From: Phytobacter ursingii
GTDB lineage: Bacteria; Pseudomonadota; Gammaproteobacteria; Enterobacterales; Enterobacteriaceae
Length of the DNA: 64,000 bases
Assembly (NCBI GenBank): GCA_901456055.1
Contig: CABDWT010000016.1
Coordinates: 186,001 to 250,000 of the forward strand
Reading direction: 5' to 3'
Within the stretch, counting starts at the first letter, position 1; every line of letters starts with the position of its first letter. Below are positions 9,799 to 18,470 of this stretch, in pieces. The translations under genes were made by a program, and so were the position numbers. Under the pieces are notes generated by a model. That model did not search any database, was not told the origin of the DNA, and saw nothing but the letters and a program-made list of their open reading frames with translations.

Positions 9799-11229
9799 TT
9801 GAACGTCGTCGCCCCGATACGCCAGGCCATCATGCGTACGCCATGGTACGCCAAACGCAAGAGCTACAAGGTCCTGTTCTGGCGTGAAATCACGCCGCTC
9901 GCCATCCCCATCTTCCTCGAAAACACTTGCGTCCTGTTAATGGGGGTACTCAGTACTTTCCTTGTCAGTTGGCTCGGTAAAGAAGCTATGGCGGGGGTGG
10001 GGCTGGCCGACAGCTTTAACATGGTCATCATGTCGTTTTTCGCCGCAATTGACCTCGGGACCACGGTTGTCGTGGCATTCAGCCTTGGCAAGCTCGATAA
10101 AAAGCGGGCGAGGGCAGCGGCGCGCCAGTCGCTGGTGATCATGACCCTGTTCTCCATTATTCTGGCGGCGGTGATTCACTACTTCGGCGCGCAAATCATC
10201 GACTTTATCGCCGGGGCCGCTACGCCAGAGGTGAAAGCGCTGGCGCTGACCTATCTGGAACTCACCGTGCTGAGTTATCCGGCCGCGGCTATCGCGTTGA
10301 TTGGTAGCGGCGCGCTGCGTGGGGCCGGGAACACCAAAATTCCGCTATTGATAAACGGCGGGATGAATATCCTTAATATTATTATCAGTAGCATCCTGAT
10401 TTACGGCGCCTTCTCCTGGCCGGGGCTGGGTTTTGCCGGTGCCGGGCTGGGGCTGACCATTGCCCGTTATATCGGCGCGATTGCCATTATCTGGGTGCTG
10501 ATGATTGGCTTTAATCCGGCGCTGCGCATCCCGTTGAAAAGCTATTTCAAGCCGCTTAACTTTGCCATTATCTGGGAAGTGATGGGCATTGGTATTCCGG
10601 CCAGTATTGAGTCGGTGCTGTTTAACGGCGGGAAATTGCTGACGCAAATGTTTGTCGCCGGGATGGGGACCAACGTTATCGCCGGTAATTTTATTGCTTT
10701 CTCCGTCGCCGCGCTGATTAACCTCCCCGGTAACGCCCTGGGTTCGGCGTCAACCATCATTACCGGTAAGCGACTGGGCAAGGGGCAGCGCAGTCAGGCT
10801 GAACGACAGCTACGCCACGTGTTCTGGCTGTCGACCATCATATTGACGCTTATCGCGTGGGGCACGGCGCCCTTTGCCGGGCTGCTGGCGTCGTTCTATA
10901 CCCACGAAGAAGACGTAAAAGAGGTGGTCAAGACGCTTCTCTGGCTTAACGCTGCGTTTATGCCGATCTGGGCTGCGTCCTGGGTGCTGCCTGCGGGGCA
11001 GAAAGGGGCGCGCGATGCCCGTTTTGCCATGTGGGTGTCGATGCTGGGGATGTGGGGGTGTCGCGTAGTGGCTGGCTACACACTTGGGATTATGCTCGGT
11101 ATGGGCGTGGTCGGCGTGTGGCTCGGGATGGTCCTCGACTGGGCGGTGCGCGGTGCGCTCTTTTACTGGCGTATGGTGAGCGGCCGTTGGCTGTGGAAAT
11201 ACCCGAAAGTACCGCGAGATCACACGTAA
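9799..11229 (+). CDS. yeeO: MATE-family exporter YeeO
   Basis: 476 residues with about 12 hydrophobic membrane segments and the MATE signature arrangement (two homologous halves; EITPLAIPIFLENTC near the start, LRGAGNTKIPL before the mid-loop). In E. coli YeeO lies between two tRNA-Asn genes and exports FMN/FAD and dipeptides; the same flanking tRNAs are seen here at 9533 and 11341. The start taken is a TTG at 9799, six bases after AAGG; an ATG 11 codons on (9832) is the alternative. The E. coli protein is annotated longer at its N-terminus. Confidence 0.9.
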   Translation: MNVVAPIRQAIMRTPWYAKRKSYKVLFWREITPLAIPIFLENTCVLLMGVLSTFLVSWLGKEAMAGVGLADSFNMVIMSFFAAIDLGTTVVVAFSLGKLDKKRARAAARQSLVIMTLFSIILAAVIHYFGAQIIDFIAGAATPEVKALALTYLELTVLSYPAAAIALIGSGALRGAGNTKIPLLINGGMNILNIIISSILIYGAFSWPGLGFAGAGLGLTIARYIGAIAIIWVLMIGFNPALRIPLKSYFKPLNFAIIWEVMGIGIPASIESVLFNGGKLLTQMFVAGMGTNVIAGNFIAFSVAALINLPGNALGSASTIITGKRLGKGQRSQAERQLRHVFWLSTIILTLIAWGTAPFAGLLASFYTHEEDVKEVVKTLLWLNAAFMPIWAASWVLPAGQKGARDARFAMWVSMLGMWGCRVVAGYTLGIMLGMGVVGVWLGMVLDWAVRGALFYWRMVSGRWLWKYPKVPRDHT

Positions 11230-11293
11230 CCGCTTCATTTTCCCACAGAGTGGAGAATAAATCGGCAAACGGACATTTTTGTGAAAACAGCCT

Positions 11294-11322
11294 TTGACAA
11301 GGGCAGGTGGCCTCGTTAATAT
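11294..11322 (+). promoter_or_regulatory. Promoter of tRNA-Asn copy 2
   Basis: TTGACA at 11294-11299 and TAATAT at 11317-11322, separated by 17 bp, with a GC-rich discriminator (GCGCC) directly after. This is typical of a stringently controlled stable-RNA promoter. The same layout precedes the copies at 29585 (boxes at 29702-29707 and 29679-29684) and 33557 (33674-33679 and 33651-33656) on the minus strand. Confidence 0.8.
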
Positions 11323-11340
11323 GCGCCTCGTTCACACGAT

Positions 11341-11416
11341 TCCTCTGTAGTTCAGTCGGTAGAACGGCGGACTGTTAATCCGTATGTCACTGGTTCGAGT
11401 CCAGTCAGAGGAGCCA
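11341..11416 (+). tRNA. tRNA-Asn (GTT), copy 2
   Basis: A 76-base tRNA with CCA encoded and a GTT anticodon. It is on the strand opposite to the other three copies, so it forms an inverted repeat with them. A strong promoter precedes it and a hairpin terminator follows at 11424-11455. It corresponds to one of asnU/asnW flanking yeeO in E. coli. Confidence 0.97.
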
Positions 11417-11423
11417 AATTTGA

Positions 11424-11455
11424 AAACCCGCTTAAGGCAACTTAAGCGGGTTTTT
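11424..11455 (+). terminator. Rho-independent terminator of tRNA-Asn copy 2
   Basis: Perfect stem CCCGCTTAAG/CTTAAGCGGG with loop GCAA, preceded by A residues and followed by a T tract. The same hairpin with minor loop changes follows copies 3 and 4. Confidence 0.9.
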
Positions 11456-11481
11456 GCTTTTCTGATACTTCCACTTCACGT

Positions 11482-12393
11482 TTATCTGCGCCGTTCCAGC
11501 AGCACGAAATAGACGATGGTCATCACCAGCACGATCAACAGCAAAATCAGCGCGGCTGCGGCCCCTTCGTTGAGTGACAGCCCCAGAAATGCCCGACGAT
11601 AGGCAAAAAAGCTTAGCACTTCGGTGGCATTCCCCGGCCCGCCACGGGTCAGAATATAGGGCAGGTCGTAGGTGCGAAGCTCGTTAATCAGCTGAATCAC
11701 AATCGCAATGGCTGATACCGGGCGCAGCATCGGCAGGGTGATATACCAGAACTGCTGTAAGCTATTTGCCCCGTCAATTTCGGCGGCTTCGTACGGATCT
11801 TTAGGTAACGATGCCAGCCCTGCGGCGAGGATCAGCACCACAAATGACATCTGCTGCCAGACATCAATAAACACCATGCTCCAGAACGCCAGCGTTGGGT
11901 TGCCCAGCCAGTCTACGCCCGGCAGGCCAACGCTTTGCAGCATATGGTTGATAATCCCAAGGTTCGGTTGCAGCAACATCCGCCAGATGAGCGCCACGCT
12001 CACCGGCGACATCGCCATTGGGATGGTCAGTAATGCAAAATAGACCGGGCGGGTCTTCACCACCCGGTTGAGCATCAGCGCGATACCAAGCCCGACAATA
12101 AATTCACCGGTTACCGTCAGTAACGAATAACGGATAGTCAGCCAGGCAGAGTGCCAGAAGGTATCGCTGCTCAGCACGCTAATAAAATTATCCAGCCCTG
12201 CAAAAGGGAAGATCTCCGCATGCATCAGCGTATACGACGAAAAAGCCAGTACAACGGAATAGATAACAGGGAAGCCGAGCACAATCGCCAGAGCCAGCAA
12301 CCCAGGCAGGGCGAATGCCCAGCCTGTTACCCGGAATCTGTCTATTGTTAAACGGTACTTCGGTTTCACGCTAAATTCCTCAGCTACAGCCAT
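11482..12393 (-). CDS. Carbohydrate ABC transporter permease (MalF/UgpA type)
   Basis: 303 residues, six predicted membrane segments, and the inner-membrane permease coupling motif near residues 200-220 (EAAEIDGANSLQQFWYITLP). It begins 18 bp after the binding-protein gene and is the last gene of a four-gene minus-strand transporter set: ATPase, MalG-type permease, binding protein, this permease. It would form the heterodimeric channel with the 13752-14552 product. The substrate is not evident from sequence; neighbours suggest a sugar, polyol or glycoside. Confidence 0.9.
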   Translation of the reverse strand: MAVAEEFSVKPKYRLTIDRFRVTGWAFALPGLLALAIVLGFPVIYSVVLAFSSYTLMHAEIFPFAGLDNFISVLSSDTFWHSAWLTIRYSLLTVTGEFIVGLGIALMLNRVVKTRPVYFALLTIPMAMSPVSVALIWRMLLQPNLGIINHMLQSVGLPGVDWLGNPTLAFWSMVFIDVWQQMSFVVLILAAGLASLPKDPYEAAEIDGANSLQQFWYITLPMLRPVSAIAIVIQLINELRTYDLPYILTRGGPGNATEVLSFFAYRRAFLGLSLNEGAAAALILLLIVLVMTIVYFVLLERRR

Positions 12394-12411
12394 CTGCCGG
12401 CCCCCTTTGTC

Positions 12412-13686
12412 TTATTTCACCAGCAACTTATCCAGTTGTTCGGATGCATTTTTCAAAGACTTGTCGACGGTGTTTTCGCCACTCGCCAGCAGGGACAGCT
12501 GCGTCCCCAGAACATCTTCATACTGAGCGGAATAGGAGAAGACCGGGAAAGATTTACCGGACGCCACAATATTCAGTGCGTCTTTATAGTAAGGATACTT
12601 TTTCAGTACCTCCGCATTTTCATAGACATCGGAACGAACAGGCGCGTGCCCCTGCAATGCCCGTGCGGTGGTGACTTCTTTACTCTGTACCCACTGAATA
12701 AAGGTCCAGGCGGCCTGTTTTTCTTTATCTGAGACGTTTTTCGGAATGCCCCAGCCCCAGCCGCCGCTCTCACCGTGACCACCAGGAACGGTTGTCAGCG
12801 CGAGTTTACCCGCCACGGCCGGGCAGGCGGTGGCATTATCCAGTTGTGGCAGCATCCACCAGTAGGTCAACATACTGAACGCTTTACCGCTGCACATCAG
12901 GCGCACGGTATCGTCGAGGGTGGCGGAAAGCGCGCCGGTCTGGGCGGCATTCTTGATGGCATCCGCATACAGCGTCATCGCTTTATTCCCCGCCGGGCTG
13001 TTCAGTGCGGATTTGCCTTTGTCGTCTACGTAAGCGCCGCCGCTGGAAAACAGGTAGTTCGAGAATTCCATGCTGTTTGGATCGCCGCGCTGCCCCTGCA
13101 TAGCGGCCCCGGCCATGTCACTGTTCTTCTTAATAAATTTGGCAAGTGCGACGTATTCTTCCAGCGTTTTGGGCTGTTCGAGAGGCTTTTTAAACTCGGC
13201 CTGATAGGCGCTCTTGATTTTCTCATCCTGCAACACATCCGTGCGGTAAATCAGCCCCATGGAGTAGTTGTACATCGGGATCAGCGTGGTTTTATTGGGC
13301 GTCACATTAATCAGCGACACGGTGGCCGGAATAAACGCCGACATATCAAAGTTAGCTTTTTTCACATCCGGGGTGAGGTCAGTCAGCCAGCCAGCTTTGC
13401 TGAATTCTCCCGCCCAAAGAAAATCCACTTCCAGCAAGTTGTAATAGCTCTGCGACTGAATCAACTGCGAAACCAGCTTGTCATGCATATCGCCGTAACC
13501 GATTTTCTCGAACTGGACTTTAATGTGGTACTGCTTCTCGAAATCAGGCAGCATTTTTTCAATGATCTTCGTTTCCGGAACATCTTCCATCAACGCACGC
13601 AGCACAACATCTTCCGCCCGAACGGACGCCGAAAGGCTAAGGACTATCAGACCCGATAACAATGTGACTTTCTTACGATTCAACAT
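12412..13686 (-). CDS. Extracellular sugar-binding protein of ABC transporter
   Basis: 424 residues. A Sec signal peptide (MLNRKKVTLLSGLIVLSLSASVRA, cleavage near 24) is followed by a family 1 solute-binding protein (EKMLPDFEKQYHIKVQFEKI, then GWGWGIPKNVSDKEKQAAWT and ALQGHAPVRSDVY). It acts in the periplasm and delivers substrate to the two permeases encoded on each side. Length and domain layout are those of MalE/UgpB-type proteins. It has no lipobox. The ligand cannot be told from sequence. Confidence 0.92.
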   Translation of the reverse strand: MLNRKKVTLLSGLIVLSLSASVRAEDVVLRALMEDVPETKIIEKMLPDFEKQYHIKVQFEKIGYGDMHDKLVSQLIQSQSYYNLLEVDFLWAGEFSKAGWLTDLTPDVKKANFDMSAFIPATVSLINVTPNKTTLIPMYNYSMGLIYRTDVLQDEKIKSAYQAEFKKPLEQPKTLEEYVALAKFIKKNSDMAGAAMQGQRGDPNSMEFSNYLFSSGGAYVDDKGKSALNSPAGNKAMTLYADAIKNAAQTGALSATLDDTVRLMCSGKAFSMLTYWWMLPQLDNATACPAVAGKLALTTVPGGHGESGGWGWGIPKNVSDKEKQAAWTFIQWVQSKEVTTARALQGHAPVRSDVYENAEVLKKYPYYKDALNIVASGKSFPVFSYSAQYEDVLGTQLSLLASGENTVDKSLKNASEQLDKLLVK

Positions 13687-13751
13687 AATTAACTCCTGGA
13701 GAAGGTGCCGGAGTGTTAACGGCGACGATTTTCTGTCTGGATGGCATGACT

Positions 13752-14552
13752 TTACTTAACACCGCCGAAGGTGAGCCCTTTGACGATATAACGCTGAATA
13801 AAATGTGAGGCGACCATCAGTGGCAACACGGCCAGCACAATGCCTGCCGAAACCTTGCCAATCTGCACGCCGTTCGATGTCTGTAGCGCGGCAAGCGACA
13901 CCGGGACCGTGGCGGTCTCTGGCCCACTAAGTACCAGGGCAAAAAGAAACTCGTTCCATGACAGGATGAAGCCCAGCACGGCAGAAGCCGCAAGACCCGG
14001 CAGTGAAACAGGCAGCACCACATGCCAGAACGCGCCCCATGCTGTAGCGCCATCGGTCATCGCCGCCCACTCCAGATCCACCGGGATACCTTCGAAAAAG
14101 CCCATCAGGATCCAGGTCAGAAACGGCAGGTTTAGCGCGGCATAGACCAGCGTCAACCCAAACAGCGAGTTGGTCAGCCCAACGGTTCGCAGCATGGCGA
14201 AGGCGGGTAACACGAGCGCCACCGCAGGCAGCATCTGGGTTGCCAGCATAATAAAACGCGCCGCTTTACCACCGGTTTTAAAACGGGCAAAGGCATAACC
14301 CGTGGCGGCAGCAAACGGCAGGGCGAGGACAACTGATCCGGTGGCGACAATCAGGCTGTTGGCGTAGTGACGTAAAAAACCGTTGTCCTCAATCAGCGAA
14401 CGGAAATTTTCCCCGGAAAACTGCGGAAAGATATCGCTGCTGTAAGCCATCGATTCCGGCACCAGGCTGGTTCTCACAATCCACAACACGGGCAATAAAA
14501 TTGAAAGACAGGCCAGTACCAGCCCGGTATGAAGTCCAATTTTTCGTAGCAT
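13752..14552 (-). CDS. Carbohydrate ABC transporter permease (MalG type)
   Basis: 266 residues, six predicted membrane segments, and the coupling motif near residue 170 (EWAAMTDGATAWGAFWHVVLP). It is the partner permease of the 11482-12393 product. It lies nine bases after the ATPase gene, and 65 bp separate it from the binding-protein gene. That gap may hold translation signals for the highly expressed binding protein. Confidence 0.9.
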   Translation of the reverse strand: MLRKIGLHTGLVLACLSILLPVLWIVRTSLVPESMAYSSDIFPQFSGENFRSLIEDNGFLRHYANSLIVATGSVVLALPFAAATGYAFARFKTGGKAARFIMLATQMLPAVALVLPAFAMLRTVGLTNSLFGLTLVYAALNLPFLTWILMGFFEGIPVDLEWAAMTDGATAWGAFWHVVLPVSLPGLAASAVLGFILSWNEFLFALVLSGPETATVPVSLAALQTSNGVQIGKVSAGIVLAVLPLMVASHFIQRYIVKGLTFGGVK

Positions 14553-14561
14553 GTTTACTCC

Positions 14562-15698
14562 TCACGCTCCGATGGTGTCAGCGTTGTCCGGGGTTTTACG
14601 GCGCTCAACCACATCTCCGCTGCCGGGGTGAAACAGATGCAGTGAGTTGGGATCAAGCCAGATGCTCAGCGTCTGCCCCACCTTCGGGTGCGTATGGTGA
14701 TCAAGGCGAATCACAACCGGCACTTTACCGAGCGTGCCGCTGACAATGTTTTCTGCGCCCAGTGCTTCCACCCCGCTGACGCCAATCTCGAGCGGGATCC
14801 AGTCCGGTCTGCGCGGCTGGGCGTGAAAATCTTCTGGTCGCACGCCGAGCGTCATCTGTTTGCCCGCCAGATTTTGATAGTCGGCGGCCATCCAGCCCGG
14901 TACCGGGAGCAGAGGACCGTCGAACAGTTGCAGGCTCACATCCATGCCCGTTCGTTGCACAAGACAGGGGAGAAGATTAATTGACGGGGAGGAGAGAAAA
15001 CGGGCAACAAACGTGTTTACCGGATAGTTGTAGACTTCCAGTGGCGTTCCGCACTGGATCAGATGGCCATCACGCATGATGCAAATGCGATCCGCCATCG
15101 TCATGGCTTCAACCTGGTCATGGGTGACGTAGACCATGGTTTTGCCCAGCCGGCGATGGAGTTTAATCAGCTCGCTGCGCATCTCTCCACGCAACTGAGC
15201 ATCAAGATTTGAGAGGGGTTCATCTAACAAAAAGGCCTGTGGTTCACGCACGATTGCGCGGCCCAGGGCGACGCGCTGGCGTTGCCCGCCGGAAAGCGCT
15301 GCTGGTTTGCGGTGCAGCAGTTTATCCAGCCCCAGCATCGCGGCGCTCTCGGCCACTTTACTGTTGATCACATTGCCCGGTACGCCACGCATTTTCAGGC
15401 CGAAGGCCATGTTTTCGGCAACAGTCATATGCGGGTAGAGCGCATAACTCTGGAACACCACGGCAATGTTCCTGTCGCGCGGCGCCACATGACTTACATC
15501 GCGTCCGTCGATTAACAATGTGCCATCGGTAATACTTTCAAGTCCGGCAATCATGCGGAGTGTGGTGGACTTTCCGCAGCCGGAAGGACCAAGAAAGATA
15601 ACAAATTCACCATCCCGGATATGCAAATTCACATTACGGACGCTGTGCTGATTGCCGTTGTAGGATTTCGACACGTTCCGTAATTCTATGGAGGCCAT
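14562..15698 (-). CDS. ABC transporter ATP-binding protein (MalK/UgpC type)
   Basis: 378 residues. Walker A GPSGCGKST lies near residue 38, the signature LSGGQRQR near 135, and Walker B AFLLDEP followed by THDQVEAMTMADR. A C-terminal OB/TOBE extension (about 240-360) is typical of CUT1 sugar transporters. It energises uptake by the two permeases downstream. It is the first transporter gene of the minus-strand set. The 99 bp before it hold phased GTTC repeats likely to be a DeoR-type operator. Confidence 0.93.
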   Translation of the reverse strand: MASIELRNVSKSYNGNQHSVRNVNLHIRDGEFVIFLGPSGCGKSTTLRMIAGLESITDGTLLIDGRDVSHVAPRDRNIAVVFQSYALYPHMTVAENMAFGLKMRGVPGNVINSKVAESAAMLGLDKLLHRKPAALSGGQRQRVALGRAIVREPQAFLLDEPLSNLDAQLRGEMRSELIKLHRRLGKTMVYVTHDQVEAMTMADRICIMRDGHLIQCGTPLEVYNYPVNTFVARFLSSPSINLLPCLVQRTGMDVSLQLFDGPLLPVPGWMAADYQNLAGKQMTLGVRPEDFHAQPRRPDWIPLEIGVSGVEALGAENIVSGTLGKVPVVIRLDHHTHPKVGQTLSIWLDPNSLHLFHPGSGDVVERRKTPDNADTIGA

Positions 15699-15747
15699 AT
15701 TGGGTTACCTCTGTTACGTGTTGCCCATCCTGGGACTGGTGACATCC

Positions 15748-15785
15748 ATGTTCGGTTTTGTTCGAAATAAAGCTACTTTGTTCAC
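15748..15785. promoter_or_regulatory. Phased GTTCG repeats, candidate DeoR operator (transporter side)
   Basis: Between the SDR gene and the ATPase gene, GTTCG at 15750, GTTCG at 15760 and GTTCA at 15780 sit at exact 10-bp multiples (ATGTTCGG, TTTTGTTCGAAA, CTTTGTTCAC). The same word in inverse form (GAACAAATTC, GAACAAATTT) is repeated with 10-bp spacing before the second DeoR gene at 20648-20667. DeoR-family repressors commonly bind such helically phased repeats. The site is inferred. Confidence 0.5.
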
Positions 15786-15797
15786 AACGACGCGTTC

Positions 15798-16598
15798 TCA
15801 GCCTGTATAAACCCCGCCGGTGACATTGACGCCCTGGCCGGTCATAAAGCGGGCGGCGTCGGAACTCAAAAAGGCCACGACTTCGGCGACATCTTCTGGC
15901 GTCTCAAGGCGACCAAGCGGCGTCTGGCGAATGTAATCATCAATCACCTGTTCAGGCGTCATGCCGCGCAACTGTGCTTCCCATTGGACTTCCCGGTTCT
16001 GCATGCCGGTTTTAACGAACCCCGGACAGACGGCATTCACGCGGATCCCGTCTGCAGCCAGCTCGCGCGCCAGCGCCTGAGTCCAGCCGAGTACGGCAAA
16101 TTTGCTGGCGGAGTAGTGGGCCAGTAGCGGCGCACCCACTTTGGCGGCAAGCGACGCTGTATTGACGATAGTACCGGATTTACGCGCCACGAATTTGCGC
16201 GCGGCAATCTGGTTCGTCAGAAAAATTCCCCGGGTGTTGACGTCAAAATTAAAATCCCACTCATCATCTGTTATTGCCAGGGCTTTTTGCATGGTGGATA
16301 CGCCAGCATTGGCGATCAGCAGGTCATAGTCCCCCAGCGTTTTCTCTACCCAGCCGAACCCTTCTTCGACAGACGCACGTAAACGAACATCCAGATGAAA
16401 CGCCACGGTGTTCGCGCCCAGTTCGGTTGCCGCTGCCCAGGCTGCTTCTTCGTTAATGTCTCCAATGGCGACCCGCATGCCCTGGCGAGTCAGGTTACGG
16501 GCAATGGCATAGCCAATACCCGTTGCGCCGCCGGTAACAATCGCCACTTTCCCTTGCAAGTCCGGATAGTGTCCGGACGTCAAATGTGATGTGTGCAT
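15798..16598 (-). CDS. Short-chain dehydrogenase/reductase
   Basis: 266 residues. The NAD(P) motif TGGATGIGYAIA lies at about 22-33, an NAG motif (IANAGVS) follows, then the catalytic Ser in NTASLAA and the YSASK Tyr/Lys pair. The C-terminal GQGVNVTGGVYTG is typical of classical SDRs acting on sugars or polyols. The start has a good ribosome site (GGGGAAGAG). It faces the DeoR gene across a 144-bp divergent region. It is likely a polyol or sugar oxidoreductase of the locus; the substrate is unknown. Confidence 0.9.
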   Translation of the reverse strand: MHTSHLTSGHYPDLQGKVAIVTGGATGIGYAIARNLTRQGMRVAIGDINEEAAWAAATELGANTVAFHLDVRLRASVEEGFGWVEKTLGDYDLLIANAGVSTMQKALAITDDEWDFNFDVNTRGIFLTNQIAARKFVARKSGTIVNTASLAAKVGAPLLAHYSASKFAVLGWTQALARELAADGIRVNAVCPGFVKTGMQNREVQWEAQLRGMTPEQVIDDYIRQTPLGRLETPEDVAEVVAFLSSDAARFMTGQGVNVTGGVYTG

Positions 16599-16639
16599 GT
16601 TCTCTTCCCCTGTGTTGATGATTATTTTTTACACCAATA

Positions 16640-16735
16640 TAACGAACACAACAAAACAAATTTCTTATGATAAAAACAATTGCGATCACAAATTTTGTTT
16701 TGTATGTTTGTTTTTGTTAATTTCAATGTTCGGAG
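16640..16735. promoter_or_regulatory. Divergent control region with phased GTT/AAC repeats
   Basis: The AT-rich region between the SDR and the first DeoR gene contains CGAACACAACAAAACAAATT at 16643-16662 and, on the other side, TTTTGTTTTG, TATGTTTG, TTTTTGTTAA and AATGTTCGG at 16693-16732. GTT cores recur roughly every 10 bp. Words related to those at 15750 and 20648 recur, so one regulator may bind all three. This is inference from repeats. Confidence 0.45.
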
Positions 16736-16742
16736 TCAACCG

Positions 16743-17600
16743 ATGACGCACAACGACGCACTGCCTTTTCAGCCTGACGCTGCCGGATCCGGCGCGCGTT
16801 TACGCCGTTCGGCTGCGTCGCGTCAGAGTGAGGTCATGCAGATGCTGGTCCAGCAAGGTGTGGTATCGGTGCCGGAGCTGGCCGCTAAGCTGGCCGTTTC
16901 CGAAATGACTATCCGTCGCGATTTGATGGAGATGGAGCAGAAGGGCAGTGTCTGCCGTACGCATGGTGGCGCGGTGTTGCCACAGAGCGGAACCGCGGTG
17001 GCGATTGACCAGGTTGAACCGAGTTTTGAGTCCCGGCTATTGCAAAACCACGAGGCTAAGCTGCGCATCGCGGCGGCAGCGGCAGAGCTCGGCAAGAAAT
17101 TCCGCACGCTGGCACTGGATGTCGGTAGTACGACTTTTCTTGCCGCACGTTACCTCAGCCAGTGTTCACATTTGAAAATTTTTACTAACAGCATTCGCGT
17201 GGCGCATGACATTGCCCCCGCGAAGGCAGAAATCTACCTTGCGGGCGGGCGAATGCGTCCGGATGAAATGTCGACCGGCGGTTCTGCGGCCCTGCACCAG
17301 TTTTCCAGCCTGTGGTTCGACATCACTTTTATTGGCGTCTCTGGTCTGACTGCGGAGGGGATTTATGACTACGCGTTTGAGGATGCGGAACTCAAGCGTC
17401 TTTATCTCAACCGTTCCAGCCTGAAAGTGGTGTTATGCGATGCCAGTAAGTTCCAACGGATGTCGCTGGTTCACCTCGCCACGCTGGCGCAATTCGACAT
17501 TCTGATCACCGAGCAGGGACCGCCGCCCGTGCTGTCAGCAATGCTCGAGGCGGCAAATATTGATGTGATCATCGCGCCTGCGTTACCAAAAGGCGCGTGA
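16743..17600 (+). CDS. DeoR-family transcriptional regulator 1
   Basis: 285 residues from the ATG at 16743 (CGGAG upstream). An in-frame upstream start at 16680 lies inside the operator-like region and is less likely. The winged-helix HTH is at about 25-80 (VPELAAKLAVSEMTIRRDL), followed by a DeoR sensor domain with LDVGSTT and KIFTNSIRVAH, typical for binding sugar phosphates. It heads the plus-strand set BtpA-like, kinase and phosphatase, and faces the SDR gene. It shares extensive similarity with the second DeoR gene at 20752, so the two are paralogues. Confidence 0.92.
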   Translation: MTHNDALPFQPDAAGSGARLRRSAASRQSEVMQMLVQQGVVSVPELAAKLAVSEMTIRRDLMEMEQKGSVCRTHGGAVLPQSGTAVAIDQVEPSFESRLLQNHEAKLRIAAAAAELGKKFRTLALDVGSTTFLAARYLSQCSHLKIFTNSIRVAHDIAPAKAEIYLAGGRMRPDEMSTGGSAALHQFSSLWFDITFIGVSGLTAEGIYDYAFEDAELKRLYLNRSSLKVVLCDASKFQRMSLVHLATLAQFDILITEQGPPPVLSAMLEAANIDVIIAPALPKGA

Positions 17601-17642
17601 TTTCTTTTTTCCATGACATATCAGCCAACACCGGAGAAAGTT

Positions 17643-18443
17643 ATGATCTTTGAATTCCTGGGTAATAAGAAAAAAGCGGTTATCGCAATGGCCCATATTG
17701 GCGCGCTGCCGGGCGCGCCGTTGTACGACGCTAAAGGTGGACTCAATAAACTCATCGACGATGTGATAAGCGATGTAGAAAAACTACAGGCAGGCGGCGT
17801 GGATGCGATCATGTTCGGCAACGAAAATGACCGTCCTTATGTGTTCAAAGCCTCGCTGGAAGGTGTCTCTGCCATGTCTGCTGTGGTGCAGGCGGCGAAG
17901 TCGGTGCTTAAGGTCCCGTTCGGTGTGAACTACCTGTGGGATCCTAACGCCAGCGTCGCTATTGGCGCTGCCACCGGCGCGAGTTTTGTCCGTGAAATTT
18001 TCACCGGCGTGTTTGCATCTGATATGGGGATCTGGGAGCCGGATTGCGCCAGCGCGTCTCGCCTGCGCCGCAACCTGGGCCGGGAAGATATGAAATTACT
18101 CTTTAACATTAACGCCGAATTTGCGCATTCTCTGGATGCGCGCCCCATCGAATTGCGCGCACGCAGCGCCATCTTCTCATCACTGGCAGACGCCATTCTG
18201 GTCTCCGGGCCGATCACCGGTGAACCGGCGGAACATTCCAATCTGCGCAAGGTCTGCGAAGCGGTGGAGGGCGTTCCGGTTTTCGCGAATACCGGTACAA
18301 ATATCGATAACGTCACCGACATTCTGAGTATTGCCAGCGGTGTGGTTATCGGCACACACTTCAAGGTTGACGGGCACACCTGGAATCAGGTCGATGGGGA
18401 CCGGGTTAAACGCTTTATGGATGTGGTCGAAAAACTGCGCTAA
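17643..18443 (+). CDS. BtpA/SgcQ-family TIM-barrel protein
   Basis: 266 residues from the ATG at 17643, preceded by GGAGAAAG. It matches the BtpA family (VIAMAHIGALPGAPLY at the start, IMFGNENDRPY, PFGVNYLWDP, and a C-terminal VVIGTHFKVDG phosphate-binding-like loop). The family includes SgcQ, found in bacterial sugar operons, and BtpA of photosystem biogenesis; the reaction is not established for most members. Set between a DeoR regulator and an FGGY kinase, it probably acts on a phosphorylated sugar as an aldolase- or isomerase-like enzyme. That is inference. Confidence 0.85.
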   Translation: MIFEFLGNKKKAVIAMAHIGALPGAPLYDAKGGLNKLIDDVISDVEKLQAGGVDAIMFGNENDRPYVFKASLEGVSAMSAVVQAAKSVLKVPFGVNYLWDPNASVAIGAATGASFVREIFTGVFASDMGIWEPDCASASRLRRNLGREDMKLLFNINAEFAHSLDARPIELRARSAIFSSLADAILVSGPITGEPAEHSNLRKVCEAVEGVPVFANTGTNIDNVTDILSIASGVVIGTHFKVDGHTWNQVDGDRVKRFMDVVEKLR

Positions 18444-18470
18444 GCACAACCCGCGGAACGGGAGGATAAG

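Noticed and set aside
12775-13659. 294-residue plus-strand open frame opposite the sugar-binding protein
   Set aside because: It is an antisense shadow; the minus frame has a signal peptide and clear family match.
16676-16692. Possible CRP site (GATCACAAATT) before the first DeoR gene
   Set aside because: Only one half-site (TCACA) fits; the partner at the proper 6-bp spacing is missing.
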